Numbered from the stretch's first letter, positions 7,312 to 15,712 are shown. The stretch: DNA of 31,475 bases from CAYVCG01 sp964449985 (GCA_964449985.1 CAYVCG010000019.1:1-31475); one strand, 5' to 3'. Notes: a model not told the origin generated them from the letters alone. Translations and numbers: made by a program.

Positions 7312-9333
7312 TTAAACATTTTTACCGTTTTCATCCATAACTACCTTAACAAAGCTGTTTTTAAGCTTTAACGGATTGAACGGCTTGCCGCCGCCTTCGT
7401 AAAACTTGCCAAAGAATTCCACATATTGCAAGCGGCAGGAATGCACATAAGCGCCCAATGCACCAAGCCCAAGATTTAGCACCTGGCCGAAAAAGACGAT
7501 ACACCCGCCGAACACTATCCTAAAAATCCATACAGGGCCGGGAGGTATAAGACCGGCCATAAGGTTAAACGAAAAAGCGATATATGCGCCTGATAACGCC
7601 AAAGCAACAAGCCTTGTGTATGACACCAAATCGCCAACATAGCCGGAAAGACCATAAACGGCGTAAAGACCGGAACCAATTTTGCCACCGATTGTCGGGC
7701 TTTGTCTGCCCTGGGTTGCTGCCAAGCCTACAAGGCTTAGCAAAAACGCCCAGCCGGATATAGAAGACCAAGCTGAATCTATCATACCGATAGCGCCCAG
7801 TATCATGCCAAATCCGCTTAAAAGGGTTATGATCCAGAAAACAGAATCAAATATAGCCGACCAAACTTTGCCGTCACGCACGAGCATATATCCTTTTACG
7901 CCAAGGGCGAACAATACCTGAATCGCGCCGATAATAATAGAAACCACCAGCATAAGTGATATATCCTGATTTGTATCCAATATAGCTTTATATGTAACGA
8001 CGCCGTCAACAGTTGTTTTTATAGGGGTAAAGAATGCGACCCCAAACATACTGCCATAAATTAGTCCTGCAAAAATCGTGCTAATACCCAGATAAAAGAA
8101 AAATTGCATGAACTTTCTTGTGCCATCTTTAAGTGTGAAGAACTTTAGAGCAATAGCTGTTGCAATAAGCAAGATCAATCCATAGCCCACATCGCCCACC
8201 ATAAGCCCGAAAAATAGCATATAAAACGGAGCGAGAATCGGCGTTGGGTCCATCTCATTATATCTGGGAAGGCTATACATAACGGTTATGTCTTCAAAGG
8301 CGGAGAATAGTTTGTTGTTTTTAAGCTTTATAGGAACGTCTTCGCTATCTTTTTCCACATCTTCAGATTCCATAAAAAACTCGTTGCCGCATATATTTGT
8401 TAAGATATTTTCAAACAAATCTGACTCGTCAGCAGGAATCCAGCCTTCTATCAAAACAACGCTATCCGTCTTTAAGAAATTCAAGCGGCATTTTTCCCGC
8501 TCCAAAACTGTCTTAAAATAATCCTCTGCTATAAGCAGGTTTTCGTATTCGCCACATAATGCTTTGATATTGTCTAACGCTTTTGATTTCTTGTTGCTTA
8601 GTTGTTCTATTGTATTAAGGTTGTTGTTGATTACTTCGTTGGGTATACCTTTAAAATTAAGGCTAACGCGCGAAAATCCGGATGCTTTAAACTGCATCAT
8701 GGCCTCGTCATAAACTTGGCCTGGCAGAATAATAAGCATAGCAACGTCGTCCTTTAGATTTGCCAAAACCTCGGTATAAGACGCAGGATATTTCTCGGAA
8801 AGCTCCAGCCTAAAAGCATCTGCCCCAGCCCGGTTTACCGTTCCGATAACGTATGAAACGGATTTAAGAGAATCCAGTTTGGAAAGCGGAATATCAAGCT
8901 CCAGCCATGGCTTTAAAGAGTCGTTTTCCAGCTTTAATTTGGATATTTCTGAATTTATAGCGTTTATTTCTTCATCCTCAGTCTTGATTTTGTCATAGAC
9001 AGTATTAAAGTCATATGTATCTGCATATGTGTCAAAAGCGGCATAATTTATAGTCTTTTGCGGCGTTCTCAAGGCTTGCAGCATTTTTGGTTTTTCCAAA
9101 TGAGGTTTTAGCTTATCAAGCGAGAATTTCACTTTTAACAGCTCGGTTTCGACACGGCTTATAGCCTCTTGCGAATAATCTGTTTTCAAAGATTCAAGCC
9201 CAGCAAGTTCATCCTTTTGGAGTTTCTTGAAATGAACATCCTGAAATTTTTGAAGCTCTTTAAGCAAATCAGCCTTGTGTTTTTTAAAAGCCAAGAGAGT
9301 GAATCTTTTCATTCTAACTATTGCCACGTGCAT
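7312..9333 (-). CDS. ntpI: V/A-type ATP synthase subunit I (a-type stator)
   Basis: This membrane stator forms the two ion half-channels beside the K ring. Its 673 residues comprise a soluble N-terminal arm (about 1-350, with coiled-coil stretches near 45-80, 115-145 and 235-285) and a C-terminal membrane domain with about seven to eight spans from residue 365 to 650. The key arginine expected opposite the ring glutamate is R574 in SYTRLVALALSGAY. The start is ATG at 9333 with AAAGGA 6 nt upstream. Its start overlaps the end of the G/H gene by 20 nt, suggesting coupling. No missing segments are seen. Confidence 0.96.
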   Translation of the reverse strand: MHVAIVRMKRFTLLAFKKHKADLLKELQKFQDVHFKKLQKDELAGLESLKTDYSQEAISRVETELLKVKFSLDKLKPHLEKPKMLQALRTPQKTINYAAFDTYADTYDFNTVYDKIKTEDEEINAINSEISKLKLENDSLKPWLELDIPLSKLDSLKSVSYVIGTVNRAGADAFRLELSEKYPASYTEVLANLKDDVAMLIILPGQVYDEAMMQFKASGFSRVSLNFKGIPNEVINNNLNTIEQLSNKKSKALDNIKALCGEYENLLIAEDYFKTVLEREKCRLNFLKTDSVVLIEGWIPADESDLFENILTNICGNEFFMESEDVEKDSEDVPIKLKNNKLFSAFEDITVMYSLPRYNEMDPTPILAPFYMLFFGLMVGDVGYGLILLIATAIALKFFTLKDGTRKFMQFFFYLGISTIFAGLIYGSMFGVAFFTPIKTTVDGVVTYKAILDTNQDISLMLVVSIIIGAIQVLFALGVKGYMLVRDGKVWSAIFDSVFWIITLLSGFGMILGAIGMIDSAWSSISGWAFLLSLVGLAATQGRQSPTIGGKIGSGLYAVYGLSGYVGDLVSYTRLVALALSGAYIAFSFNLMAGLIPPGPVWIFRIVFGGCIVFFGQVLNLGLGALGAYVHSCRLQYVEFFGKFYEGGGKPFNPLKLKNSFVKVVMDENGKNV

Positions 9334-9640
9334 TCACTATCCTTTCAATAACAATGTCTGTCGCTTTTTTTAAAGCGTTTGGGTCAGGATGTTTGATTCT
9401 GCCTTTGGCCTTGTTGCCCTCATCAATTAAAGGCTTGCAGCTTTCGTTGGCTGATTTTATAGCGGCTTCTATGATTTTGATTCTTTCCATATTGGCTTGT
9501 GTTATTATTTCCAAACGCTTTTGAAGGCCGTCTTTTGAGGCGTTTTGTATTATTTCTTTTGCCTGCTCATTGGCCAGGCGGATTATTTCAGCGCCTTTTT
9601 CCTCTGCCTCCTTTATTTTTACAACTGCATCTGCTGCCAA
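9314..9640 (-). CDS. V/A-type ATP synthase subunit G/H
   Basis: This is the peripheral-stalk partner of subunit E. It has 108 residues, nearly all one long charged helix rich in Ala, Glu, Lys and Ile (residues about 4-90), consistent with the right-handed coiled coil of E/G stalks. It begins MAADAVVKIKEAEEKGAEII. The start is TTG at 9640 behind an excellent ribosome site (GAGGAGGTGAT, 6 nt away), which decides the start. It is the first gene of the operon, as AhaH is in archaeal orders, and overlaps subunit I. Sequence alone would only say coiled-coil protein; context makes the assignment firm. Confidence 0.88.
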   Translation of the reverse strand: MAADAVVKIKEAEEKGAEIIRLANEQAKEIIQNASKDGLQKRLEIITQANMERIKIIEAAIKSANESCKPLIDEGNKAKGRIKHPDPNALKKATDIVIERIVNARGNS

Positions 9641-9668
9641 ACTATCACCTCCTCATTAACATGCTTTT

Positions 9669-9696
9669 AAAATAACAAGCATAGTTTTTTTGACAA
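9669..9696 (-). promoter_or_regulatory. Promoter of the V/A-ATPase operon with overlapping dyad
   Basis: On the minus strand TTGTCA (9696-9691), a 16-bp spacer and TATTTT (9674-9669) lie just ahead of the first ATPase gene. An inverted repeat ATGCTT (9661-9666) / AAGCAT (9677-9682) is centred on the -10, so a repressor could act here. The expected leader is only about 20 nt. Confidence 0.5.
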
Positions 9697-9740
9697 TATA
9701 TATTGATTTTATTAGAAAGCTTAGTCTTATATAACATAAA

Positions 9741-11639
9741 TCAATGCAGGCTTTCCCATTCCTCATACAACTGCCCTAGGTCTTTTTCAAGCTTCTCTTT
9801 ATCTGAGCAAATCTGGCTTGCCAACACATGATTTGTATAAACATCTTCTTCAGCAAGCCGTTGTTCGCAAAGGGAGATTTGTTCTTCTGTATCAGATATT
9901 TGTTTTTCCAGCTTTTCTATACGGTTTAAGCGTTTGCGTTCTTCTGCTTGTTTTTCTTTTTTCTGCCGCCAATCTTCCTTGCCTTCTGATTCTGCAAGCC
10001 TTGTTGGCATATCGGCAAGAGCAGCTTTTTCCAAAGCTTTTTTCTCCATATAATAATCATAGTTTCCCATATAGCAGTTTATACCTTCCGACGTAAGTTC
10101 CAGCACTTTATCCGCTGTATTATTTATAAAATACCTGTCGTGAGAGATATAAAAAACGGTTCCTGTGTAATTACGAAGGGCTTCTTCTAATATCTCTTTA
10201 GACAGCATATCTAGATGGTTTGTGGGTTCGTCTAGCATAAGGAAGTTTGCATTAGAGAGCATGAGCTTTGATAATGAAACCCTTCCTTTTTCACCACCGG
10301 ACAGTGTGGATATTTGCTTGAAAACATCGTCTCCTGTAAACATAAAGGCGGCAAGGGCGTTTCTTATCTCAACATTTTTAAGCTTTGGGTATGTGTCTGA
10401 TATTTCATCAAATATTGTTTTATCATCGTCCAGCAAGGCATATTCTTGATCATAGTATCCAACGTTAACGTTTGTTCCCAACCGTATTGCGCCAGAGTCT
10501 TTAGATATAGCATTGTTAATTATTTTAAACAGCGTTGTTTTTCCTATGCCGTTGGCGCCGATAAGAGCCACTATCTCGCCTCTGTATAAATCAAACGAAG
10601 CGTTTTTAAATAATACCTGACCATCAAATGATTTTGAAACGTTTTCCACATGGATAACATCATTTCCGCTTGTTATAGATGGCGTTAATATAATGCGCAT
10701 CTTATCAGGCGCATCTGCAGGGCGCTCAATACGTTCCATTTTTGAAAGTAGTTTTTCTCGGCTTTCCGCACGTTTTATGGATTTTTCCCGATTAAAGGAA
10801 CGGAGTTGTTTAATGACCTCCATTTGCTTTTTTATTTCCTTCTGTTGATCCATGTATTGTTTAAGCTGCGATTCTCTGTCTGCTTCCTTTTTGAATGCAA
10901 AGTACGTATAACTGCCGTTATAAACGGTTGAACAGCCGTTTTCTATCTCTATTATCTTAGTCACGGTTTTATCCAAAAAGTATCTATCATGGGATATAAC
11001 CAAAACGCTGCCGCTATATGATTTTAAGAAAGTATCCTCCAGCCATAATACGGATTTTATATCCAAATGGTTTGTGGGCTCGTCAAGCAATAATAAATCT
11101 GGGGCTGTTAAAAGCAGCTTACCCAAAGAAACGCGGGTTTTTTGCCCGCCAGAAAGGTGCGCTATCGGCTGAACAGATTCTTCTTCCGAAAAGCCTAATC
11201 CTTTTATAACGCCCTTTACCCTGCTTTTATACTCAAAACCACTTTTTTCTTCAAAATAATGCGTAAGTTTGCTGTATCGTTCCATGGCCTTTTCAAGCTC
11301 CTGTCCTGAAAGACCTGCCATGCGTTTTTCAATATCCCGGATTTCTTCCTCGGTTTTAATAATACCGTCAAAAACCGTTAGCATTTCGTCATATATAGTA
11401 TTATTTGAGTCAAGATCCTTCATTTGAGAAAGATAACCAATGGTTGCACCTTTTTTAAGCGTTATTTCACCATTATCTGATGGCATCTCCCCTGTTATTA
11501 TCTTAAACAAAGTCGATTTCCCAGCTCCATTAACGCCGACAACGGCAGCCTTTTCGCCTTCCTCAATTATAAAAGAAACATTGCCTAAAACAATGTTGAC
11601 CCCAAATGTTTTTTTAATTTCTCTGCAAGAAAGCATCAT
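9741..11639 (-). CDS. ABC-F family ATPase (YdiF-like), ribosome-associated
   Basis: ABC-F proteins are soluble, lack membrane domains and act on the ribosome, with roles in translation rescue or antibiotic protection. This one has 632 residues with two ATPase halves. The first has Walker A GVNGAGKST (about 35-43), signature LSGGQKTR and Walker B LLLLDEPTNHLD. The second has Walker A GANGIGKTT, signature LSGGEKGR and Walker B FLMLDEPTNHLD. A charged linker of about 80 residues (KQYMDQQKEIKKQMEVIK...) joins the halves, and a C-terminal coiled coil spans about 555-632. The length and N-terminus (SCREIKKTFGVN) recall Bacillus YdiF, a housekeeping-type member. An antibiotic-resistance role is not indicated. 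The start is ATG-ATG at 11639 with a weak GGCGG site. It has its own promoter, divergent from deoD. Confidence 0.92.
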   Translation of the reverse strand: MMLSCREIKKTFGVNIVLGNVSFIIEEGEKAAVVGVNGAGKSTLFKIITGEMPSDNGEITLKKGATIGYLSQMKDLDSNNTIYDEMLTVFDGIIKTEEEIRDIEKRMAGLSGQELEKAMERYSKLTHYFEEKSGFEYKSRVKGVIKGLGFSEEESVQPIAHLSGGQKTRVSLGKLLLTAPDLLLLDEPTNHLDIKSVLWLEDTFLKSYSGSVLVISHDRYFLDKTVTKIIEIENGCSTVYNGSYTYFAFKKEADRESQLKQYMDQQKEIKKQMEVIKQLRSFNREKSIKRAESREKLLSKMERIERPADAPDKMRIILTPSITSGNDVIHVENVSKSFDGQVLFKNASFDLYRGEIVALIGANGIGKTTLFKIINNAISKDSGAIRLGTNVNVGYYDQEYALLDDDKTIFDEISDTYPKLKNVEIRNALAAFMFTGDDVFKQISTLSGGEKGRVSLSKLMLSNANFLMLDEPTNHLDMLSKEILEEALRNYTGTVFYISHDRYFINNTADKVLELTSEGINCYMGNYDYYMEKKALEKAALADMPTRLAESEGKEDWRQKKEKQAEERKRLNRIEKLEKQISDTEEQISLCEQRLAEEDVYTNHVLASQICSDKEKLEKDLGQLYEEWESLH

Positions 11640-11693
11640 AGTTTTTTCCGCCTAACACTATTTTCCATGGTATAAAATTCAATAACAATCCCA

Positions 11694-11722
11694 ATTATAT
11701 AACTATCAAATCAATTATTCAA
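11694..11722 (-). promoter_or_regulatory. Promoter of the ABC-F gene
   Basis: On the minus strand TTGAAT (11722-11717), exactly 17 bp, then TATAAT (11699-11694), about 55 bp before the ABC-F start. It is divergent from the deoD promoter about 70 bp away. Confidence 0.7.
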
Positions 11723-11763
11723 GTAAAAATATAAAGAGAAAACTAGGCAAAGGTATTTACGTA

Positions 11764-11792
11764 TTGGCAAGGCAGCAATTTAATGATATAAT
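11764..11792 (+). promoter_or_regulatory. Promoter of deoD and the genes after it
   Basis: TTGGCA (11764-11769), a 17-bp spacer and TATAAT (11787-11792) are near-consensus sigma-A elements. The leader is about 40 nt and ends in AAAAGGAG before the deoD ATG. No riboswitch or hairpin is visible in the leader. Confidence 0.8.
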
Positions 11793-11839
11793 AGACAAAA
11801 TTGTTTATAAATCGATAGCATATAAAAGGAGATTTTATT

Positions 11840-12565
11840 ATGTCAGTTGATAAAACACCGACTCCTCATATTCAAGCCACTAATAACGAAATAGCCGAAA
11901 CAGTTTTAATGCCGGGAGACCCGCTCCGCGCGAAATTTATTGCAGAAACATTCTTAAACGATGCAGTGCAGTATAACGGTGTTCGCGGGATGCTGGGGTA
12001 TACGGGCTATTACAAAGGAAAAAAACTGTCTGTCCAGGGTTCTGGCATGGGTATGCCGTCTATGGGTATTTATTCTTATGAATTGTTTGGTTTTTACGGC
12101 GTTCAAAATATCATTAGAATAGGAACAGCGGGTGGTATTGCGCAGGATCTTAAATTAAAAGATATTGTTTTTGCGATGGGTTCGTGTTATGATTCTAATT
12201 ATGCGTCCGGGTATAACCTAAAAGGCAGTTATGCGCCCATAGCAAGCTATGATTTATTAGAGTGCGCTGTTAACGAAGCCAAAAAGCTCGGTTTAAGGTT
12301 TAAGGTCGGGAATGTTTTGTCCAGTGACTTATTTTATAACGACGATAGTGAGGCCATGAAGAATTGGCAGAAGATGGGTGTGCTCGCGGTTGAGATGGAG
12401 TCTGCCGCGTTGTTTATGAATGCGGCTAGGTTGGGTAAAAAGGCCTTGTGTATACTGACTGTTTCTGATTGTATTTTTACAGGCGAATCCACAACGTCTG
12501 ACGAGCGACAATCAGCTTTTACTGATATGATGGAAGTCGCTTTGGAAACCGCCATCAATTTATAA
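11840..12565 (+). CDS. deoD: Purine-nucleoside phosphorylase, DeoD type
   Basis: This enzyme splits purine (deoxy)nucleosides with phosphate to free base and (deoxy)ribose-1-phosphate, a cytosolic salvage step. The 241 residues match the hexameric DeoD length. Visible motifs are MPGDPLRAK (phosphate-binding R30), RIGTAGG (R93), the nucleoside-binding VEMES (E185, M186, E187) and the catalytic D210 in TVSDCIFTGE with R223 in DERQ, equivalent to D204 and R217 of the E. coli enzyme (family knowledge). The start is ATG with AAAAGGAG upstream. The next gene starts 34 nt after its stop with no terminator between, so it probably shares a transcript with the citrate-pathway genes. Confidence 0.95.
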   Translation: MSVDKTPTPHIQATNNEIAETVLMPGDPLRAKFIAETFLNDAVQYNGVRGMLGYTGYYKGKKLSVQGSGMGMPSMGIYSYELFGFYGVQNIIRIGTAGGIAQDLKLKDIVFAMGSCYDSNYASGYNLKGSYAPIASYDLLECAVNEAKKLGLRFKVGNVLSSDLFYNDDSEAMKNWQKMGVLAVEMESAALFMNAARLGKKALCILTVSDCIFTGESTTSDERQSAFTDMMEVALETAINL

Positions 12566-12599
12566 CTTGATTGATGTGCATCTAGAATGGGGGTATTTG

Positions 12600-14009
12600 A
12601 TGTTTGTTTTTAACAGCAAAACAAATTTGTTGGAACGCAGGGAGTTTAATTACGTCCTGCAAAATGTTAAGGAACCGAATTTATACAGAAATCTTTTCAG
12701 CTATGGCGAAGTGCCTAAAATAGCTTTTAATCACAGGCTTGTTCCGATAGATATGCCGGAGCAAATCTGGATTACTGATACGACGTTTCGTGATGGGCAG
12801 CAATCCAGAGAACCATATACGACCCAGCAGATCGTCGATGTTTATAAATTATTACATAAGCTTGGCGGGCCAAAAGGCTTGATTCGTCAAAGCGAATTCT
12901 TTTTATATACGAAAAAGGATTTGGATGCAGTTTTCAAATGTTTGGAGCTGGGATATGAGTTTCCTGAGATAACAAGCTGGATTAGAGCATCCAAAAAGGA
13001 TTTTGAGCTTGTAAAAAACATCGGTTTAAAGGAAACTGGTGTTTTAGTAAGCTGTTCGGATTATCACATATTTTATAAAATGCATATGTCTCGGGCGCAG
13101 ATTATTGAACATTATTTATCTGTTGTTCGTGATTGTATAGAATACGGCATAAGGCCGCGTTGTCATTTTGAGGATATAACGAGAGCTGATTTTTATGGCT
13201 TTGTTGTGCCGTTTGCAAACGAATTAATGAAGCTTATGGAAGAAACAGGCGTTCCTATTAAAATCCGCGCTTGTGACACTATGGGATTTGGTATAACTTA
13301 TCCCGGCTCGGTTCTGCCAAGAAGCGTACAAGGTATTATTTATGGCCTTCATCATCATGCCGGTGTTCCTCATGAGCTTTTGGAATGGCACGGGCATAAC
13401 GATTTTTACCGCGCTGTGACAAACGCCTCTTATGCATGGCTCTATGGGGCTTGCAGCGTTAACTGTTCCGTCTTGGGTATTGGTGAACGTACTGGCAATA
13501 CACCACTTGAAGCTATGGTTATGGAATATGCACAGCTGAGAGGAACGCTTGACGGAATGGATACAACGGCTATAACCGAGATAGCGCAATATTTTGAAAA
13601 GGAAATAGGATATAAGATTCCGTCTCAAACGCCATTTGTTGGTAGAGACTTTAACGTTACAAGAGCTGGCATACATGCGGATGGGCTTCTTAAAAACGAA
13701 GAGATATATAATATATTTGATACGGAAAAGCTTTTAAATCGTCCGTGCAAAATAGCTATATCAAACACGTCCGGCCTTGCGGGCATAGCCCATTGGGTAA
13801 ACGGATATTACAATCTTTCGGGTGATGAAGCTTTTGACAAAAAGCATCCTGTTATTGTAAGTATAAAAAAATGGGTTGACGAGCAATACGAGAATGGGCG
13901 CGTAACGGTTATAGCGGATAGCGAGCTTGAACGAATAACTAAAAAAACCGTTATGGATTATAACGATAATAAAGGCGGGGAGAAAACTGATGAACAGGGA
14001 ACAAATTGA
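12600..14009 (+). CDS. Probable Re-citrate synthase (LeuA/homocitrate synthase family)
   Basis: The protein is a DRE-TIM metallolyase with a Claisen-type acyl-CoA aldol reaction. Its 469 residues from ATG 12600 include ITDTTFRDGQQSRE (about 58-71, catalytic R64, D65, Q67) and the metal-binding HGHND (H264, H266). It lacks the long C-terminal regulatory domain of true LeuA. An upstream in-frame TTG (12567) exists, but GGGGG at 12589-12593 places the ribosome site for 12600. The N-terminal extension and direct coupling to an isocitrate dehydrogenase gene match the Re-citrate synthases described from Clostridium kluyveri and Syntrophus (family knowledge), making citrate from oxaloacetate and acetyl-CoA. 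Alternatives are homocitrate or isopropylmalate synthase. No aconitase gene is in the window. Confidence 0.75.
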   Translation: MFVFNSKTNLLERREFNYVLQNVKEPNLYRNLFSYGEVPKIAFNHRLVPIDMPEQIWITDTTFRDGQQSREPYTTQQIVDVYKLLHKLGGPKGLIRQSEFFLYTKKDLDAVFKCLELGYEFPEITSWIRASKKDFELVKNIGLKETGVLVSCSDYHIFYKMHMSRAQIIEHYLSVVRDCIEYGIRPRCHFEDITRADFYGFVVPFANELMKLMEETGVPIKIRACDTMGFGITYPGSVLPRSVQGIIYGLHHHAGVPHELLEWHGHNDFYRAVTNASYAWLYGACSVNCSVLGIGERTGNTPLEAMVMEYAQLRGTLDGMDTTAITEIAQYFEKEIGYKIPSQTPFVGRDFNVTRAGIHADGLLKNEEIYNIFDTEKLLNRPCKIAISNTSGLAGIAHWVNGYYNLSGDEAFDKKHPVIVSIKKWVDEQYENGRVTVIADSELERITKKTVMDYNDNKGGEKTDEQGTN

Positions 14010-15153
14010 AGCAGCAAAGGAAAAATTCGGGAAACTTTTGGAACAGCAGTTGGATAGGGTGGAAAAATTAAACCAGCAGAAGGATTTTATAAATTATAAA
14101 GAGCTTGACAAGATTATTGTTGGAATAGTCGGTGGCGACGGAATTGGCCCGGCTATAACTGCTCAGGCAGGCAGGGTTTTGAAATACTTATTAAGTGACG
14201 CTGTTAAAGATGGCAAAGTAGAGTTCAACGAGATTACGGATATGACTCTGGAAAACAGGCTTAAAGAAAACCGCGCAATACCAGAAAGCTCTCTCGAAGA
14301 GCTAAAGAAATGCCATGTTATTTTAAAAGGCCCAACAACGACGCCAAGAGCAGGTGACTACTCCACAAATATCGAAAGCGCGAACGTTGCTATGAGAAAA
14401 GAGCTGGATTTGTTTGCGAATGTGCGCCCTGTTAAGGTTCCGGAGCTAGGCATAGACTGGACGTTTTTCAGAGAAAATACCGAAGGCGCATATGCTTTGG
14501 GAAGCAAAGGGTTTGACGTTAATGACGATTTGGCTGTAGATTTTACTGTTGCAACGACAGAAGGCTCCAGACGTATTATTGAAGCTGCATTTGAATTTGC
14601 TCGTAATAATGGTAAAACCAGAGTAACAGCAGTTACAAAAGCAAACGTTATTAAGACAACAGACGGTAAGTTCTTGAATATATTTAAAGAAATAGCTAAA
14701 AAGTATCCGGAGATAGAAGCAGACGACTGGTATATAGATATTATGACCGCAAAACTGATTGACGAAAAACGCAGGACACAATTTCAAGTGCTTGTTCTGC
14801 CGAACCTATACGGCGATATTTTGACTGACGAAGCTGCTGAGTTCCAGGGCGGCGTCGGAACTGCGGGAAGCGCTAATCTTGGCAAGAGATATTCCATGTT
14901 TGAGGCGATTCATGGTTCTGCTCCGCGTATGGTTGACGAGGGCAGAGATATTTACGCAGACCCTTGCAGCGTTATGCGCGCGGCGGCTATGTTGCTTTCT
15001 CATATAGGTTATGGCGATGCTGCTGATAAGCTTTCAAAGGCTTTGGATATTTGCACAATTACTGAGAAAAAACTTGTTATAACAGGTAGAGACACGGGTG
15101 CCACATCCCAGCAGTTTGCTGATTATGTTATGGAAACGATAGAAAGCATGTAA
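13990..15153 (+). CDS. Isocitrate/isopropylmalate dehydrogenase family; probable isocitrate dehydrogenase
   Basis: The enzyme should oxidise and decarboxylate isocitrate to 2-oxoglutarate. Its 387 residues carry an N-terminal charged extension of about 40 residues before the core GIVGGDGIGPAI. Substrate-binding residues include S130 in NIESANVAMRKE (equivalent to S113 of E. coli Icd) and R136. K218 lies in TKANVIK, and the metal-binding aspartates lie in PNLYGDILTDEA. At the coenzyme determinants after HGSAP the residues are R313-M314, neither the K-Y of NADP enzymes nor the D-I of classic NAD enzymes, so coenzyme choice is open. It overlaps the citrate synthase gene by 20 nt, with GGGGAG upstream, showing tight coupling. 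3-isopropylmalate dehydrogenase is less likely given the extension and partner. Confidence 0.83.
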   Translation: MNREQIEAAKEKFGKLLEQQLDRVEKLNQQKDFINYKELDKIIVGIVGGDGIGPAITAQAGRVLKYLLSDAVKDGKVEFNEITDMTLENRLKENRAIPESSLEELKKCHVILKGPTTTPRAGDYSTNIESANVAMRKELDLFANVRPVKVPELGIDWTFFRENTEGAYALGSKGFDVNDDLAVDFTVATTEGSRRIIEAAFEFARNNGKTRVTAVTKANVIKTTDGKFLNIFKEIAKKYPEIEADDWYIDIMTAKLIDEKRRTQFQVLVLPNLYGDILTDEAAEFQGGVGTAGSANLGKRYSMFEAIHGSAPRMVDEGRDIYADPCSVMRAAAMLLSHIGYGDAADKLSKALDICTITEKKLVITGRDTGATSQQFADYVMETIESM

Positions 15154-15203
15154 GAAAGACTAATTCATGCTTATAAAAAACTCTTAAATTTAATTCCTAG
15201 TAA

Positions 15204-15243
15204 ACCACTTGACATTAATTTGTTTAAGTGGTATTATTTTTTT
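15204..15243 (+). promoter_or_regulatory. Rrf2 promoter with built-in dyad and terminator-like tail
   Basis: TTGACA (15209-15214), a 17-bp spacer and TATTAT (15232-15237) make a near-consensus promoter. The inverted repeat ACCACTT (15204-15210) / AAGTGGT (15226-15232) spans from the -35 to the -10. As RNA from upstream it would form a stem followed by TATTATTTTTTT, so the same bases could terminate the deoD-citrate transcript. The dyad is a good candidate operator for the Rrf2 protein encoded next. Confidence 0.65.
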
Positions 15244-15271
15244 ACAGCAATTTTTATTATGAGGTGGTTTA

Positions 15272-15712
15272 ATGAAAATATCCACGCGAGGGCGTTATGG
15301 CCTTAAAGCAATGATAGACATAGCCTCGGAGGGTACTGGCGGTAGATGCGTTACGCTAAAAAGCATTGCAGAGCGCCAAGGAATACCTGAAAATTACTTA
15401 GAGCAGATTGTAGCCATTTTGAAGAAATCCGGCTTTTTAAAAAGTATGCGTGGGGCTTCGGGTGGTTATATTTTAAATACAGACCCTTCCAAAATATCCG
15501 TCGGCGATATATTGCGTGCCTTAGAAGGTTCGCTATCTCCTGTAGAATGCCTTGAATCGGCGGATTGTTCATGCGGAACGGCAGATTGTGGAAGTTGTGC
15601 GACAAAGACCGTTTGGGGAAAGATTTATGAAAGACTTAATGACGTTGTTGACTCTATTAGTTTGTCGGAGTTGGCAAGCGGTAATAGAATGGAAGGAGAT
15701 TTTGTGGAATGA
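15272..15712 (+). CDS. iscR: Rrf2-family Fe-S-type transcription regulator (IscR-like)
   Basis: This is a winged-helix repressor or activator that controls Fe-S or cysteine-sulfur genes. Its 146 residues begin MKISTRGRYGLKAMID, the typical Rrf2 start. The DNA-recognition helix region is about 28-60 (SIAERQGIPENYLEQI), and GASGGYIL (61-68) forms the wing. Five cysteines cluster at 93, 99, 101, 106 and 109. C93, C99 and one of 106/109 fit the three cluster-binding cysteines of IscR, so Fe-S sensing is likely. The two extra cysteines are less usual. CymR-type cysteine regulators lack this cluster. The ribosome site is GAGGTGG. Its stop overlaps the next start (ATGA), so it is co-translated with the desulfurase. 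Confidence 0.88.
   Translation: MKISTRGRYGLKAMIDIASEGTGGRCVTLKSIAERQGIPENYLEQIVAILKKSGFLKSMRGASGGYILNTDPSKISVGDILRALEGSLSPVECLESADCSCGTADCGSCATKTVWGKIYERLNDVVDSISLSELASGNRMEGDFVE

Noticed and set aside
9741..11639. ABC-F gene as an antibiotic-resistance determinant
   Set aside because: Its length and N-terminus suit the YdiF-like housekeeping group; no marker of the resistance subfamilies was seen, and the neighbours are core genes.
13224..13676. A 150-residue open frame on the minus strand
   Set aside because: It is antisense to the citrate synthase gene and lacks a start signal and any recognised motif.
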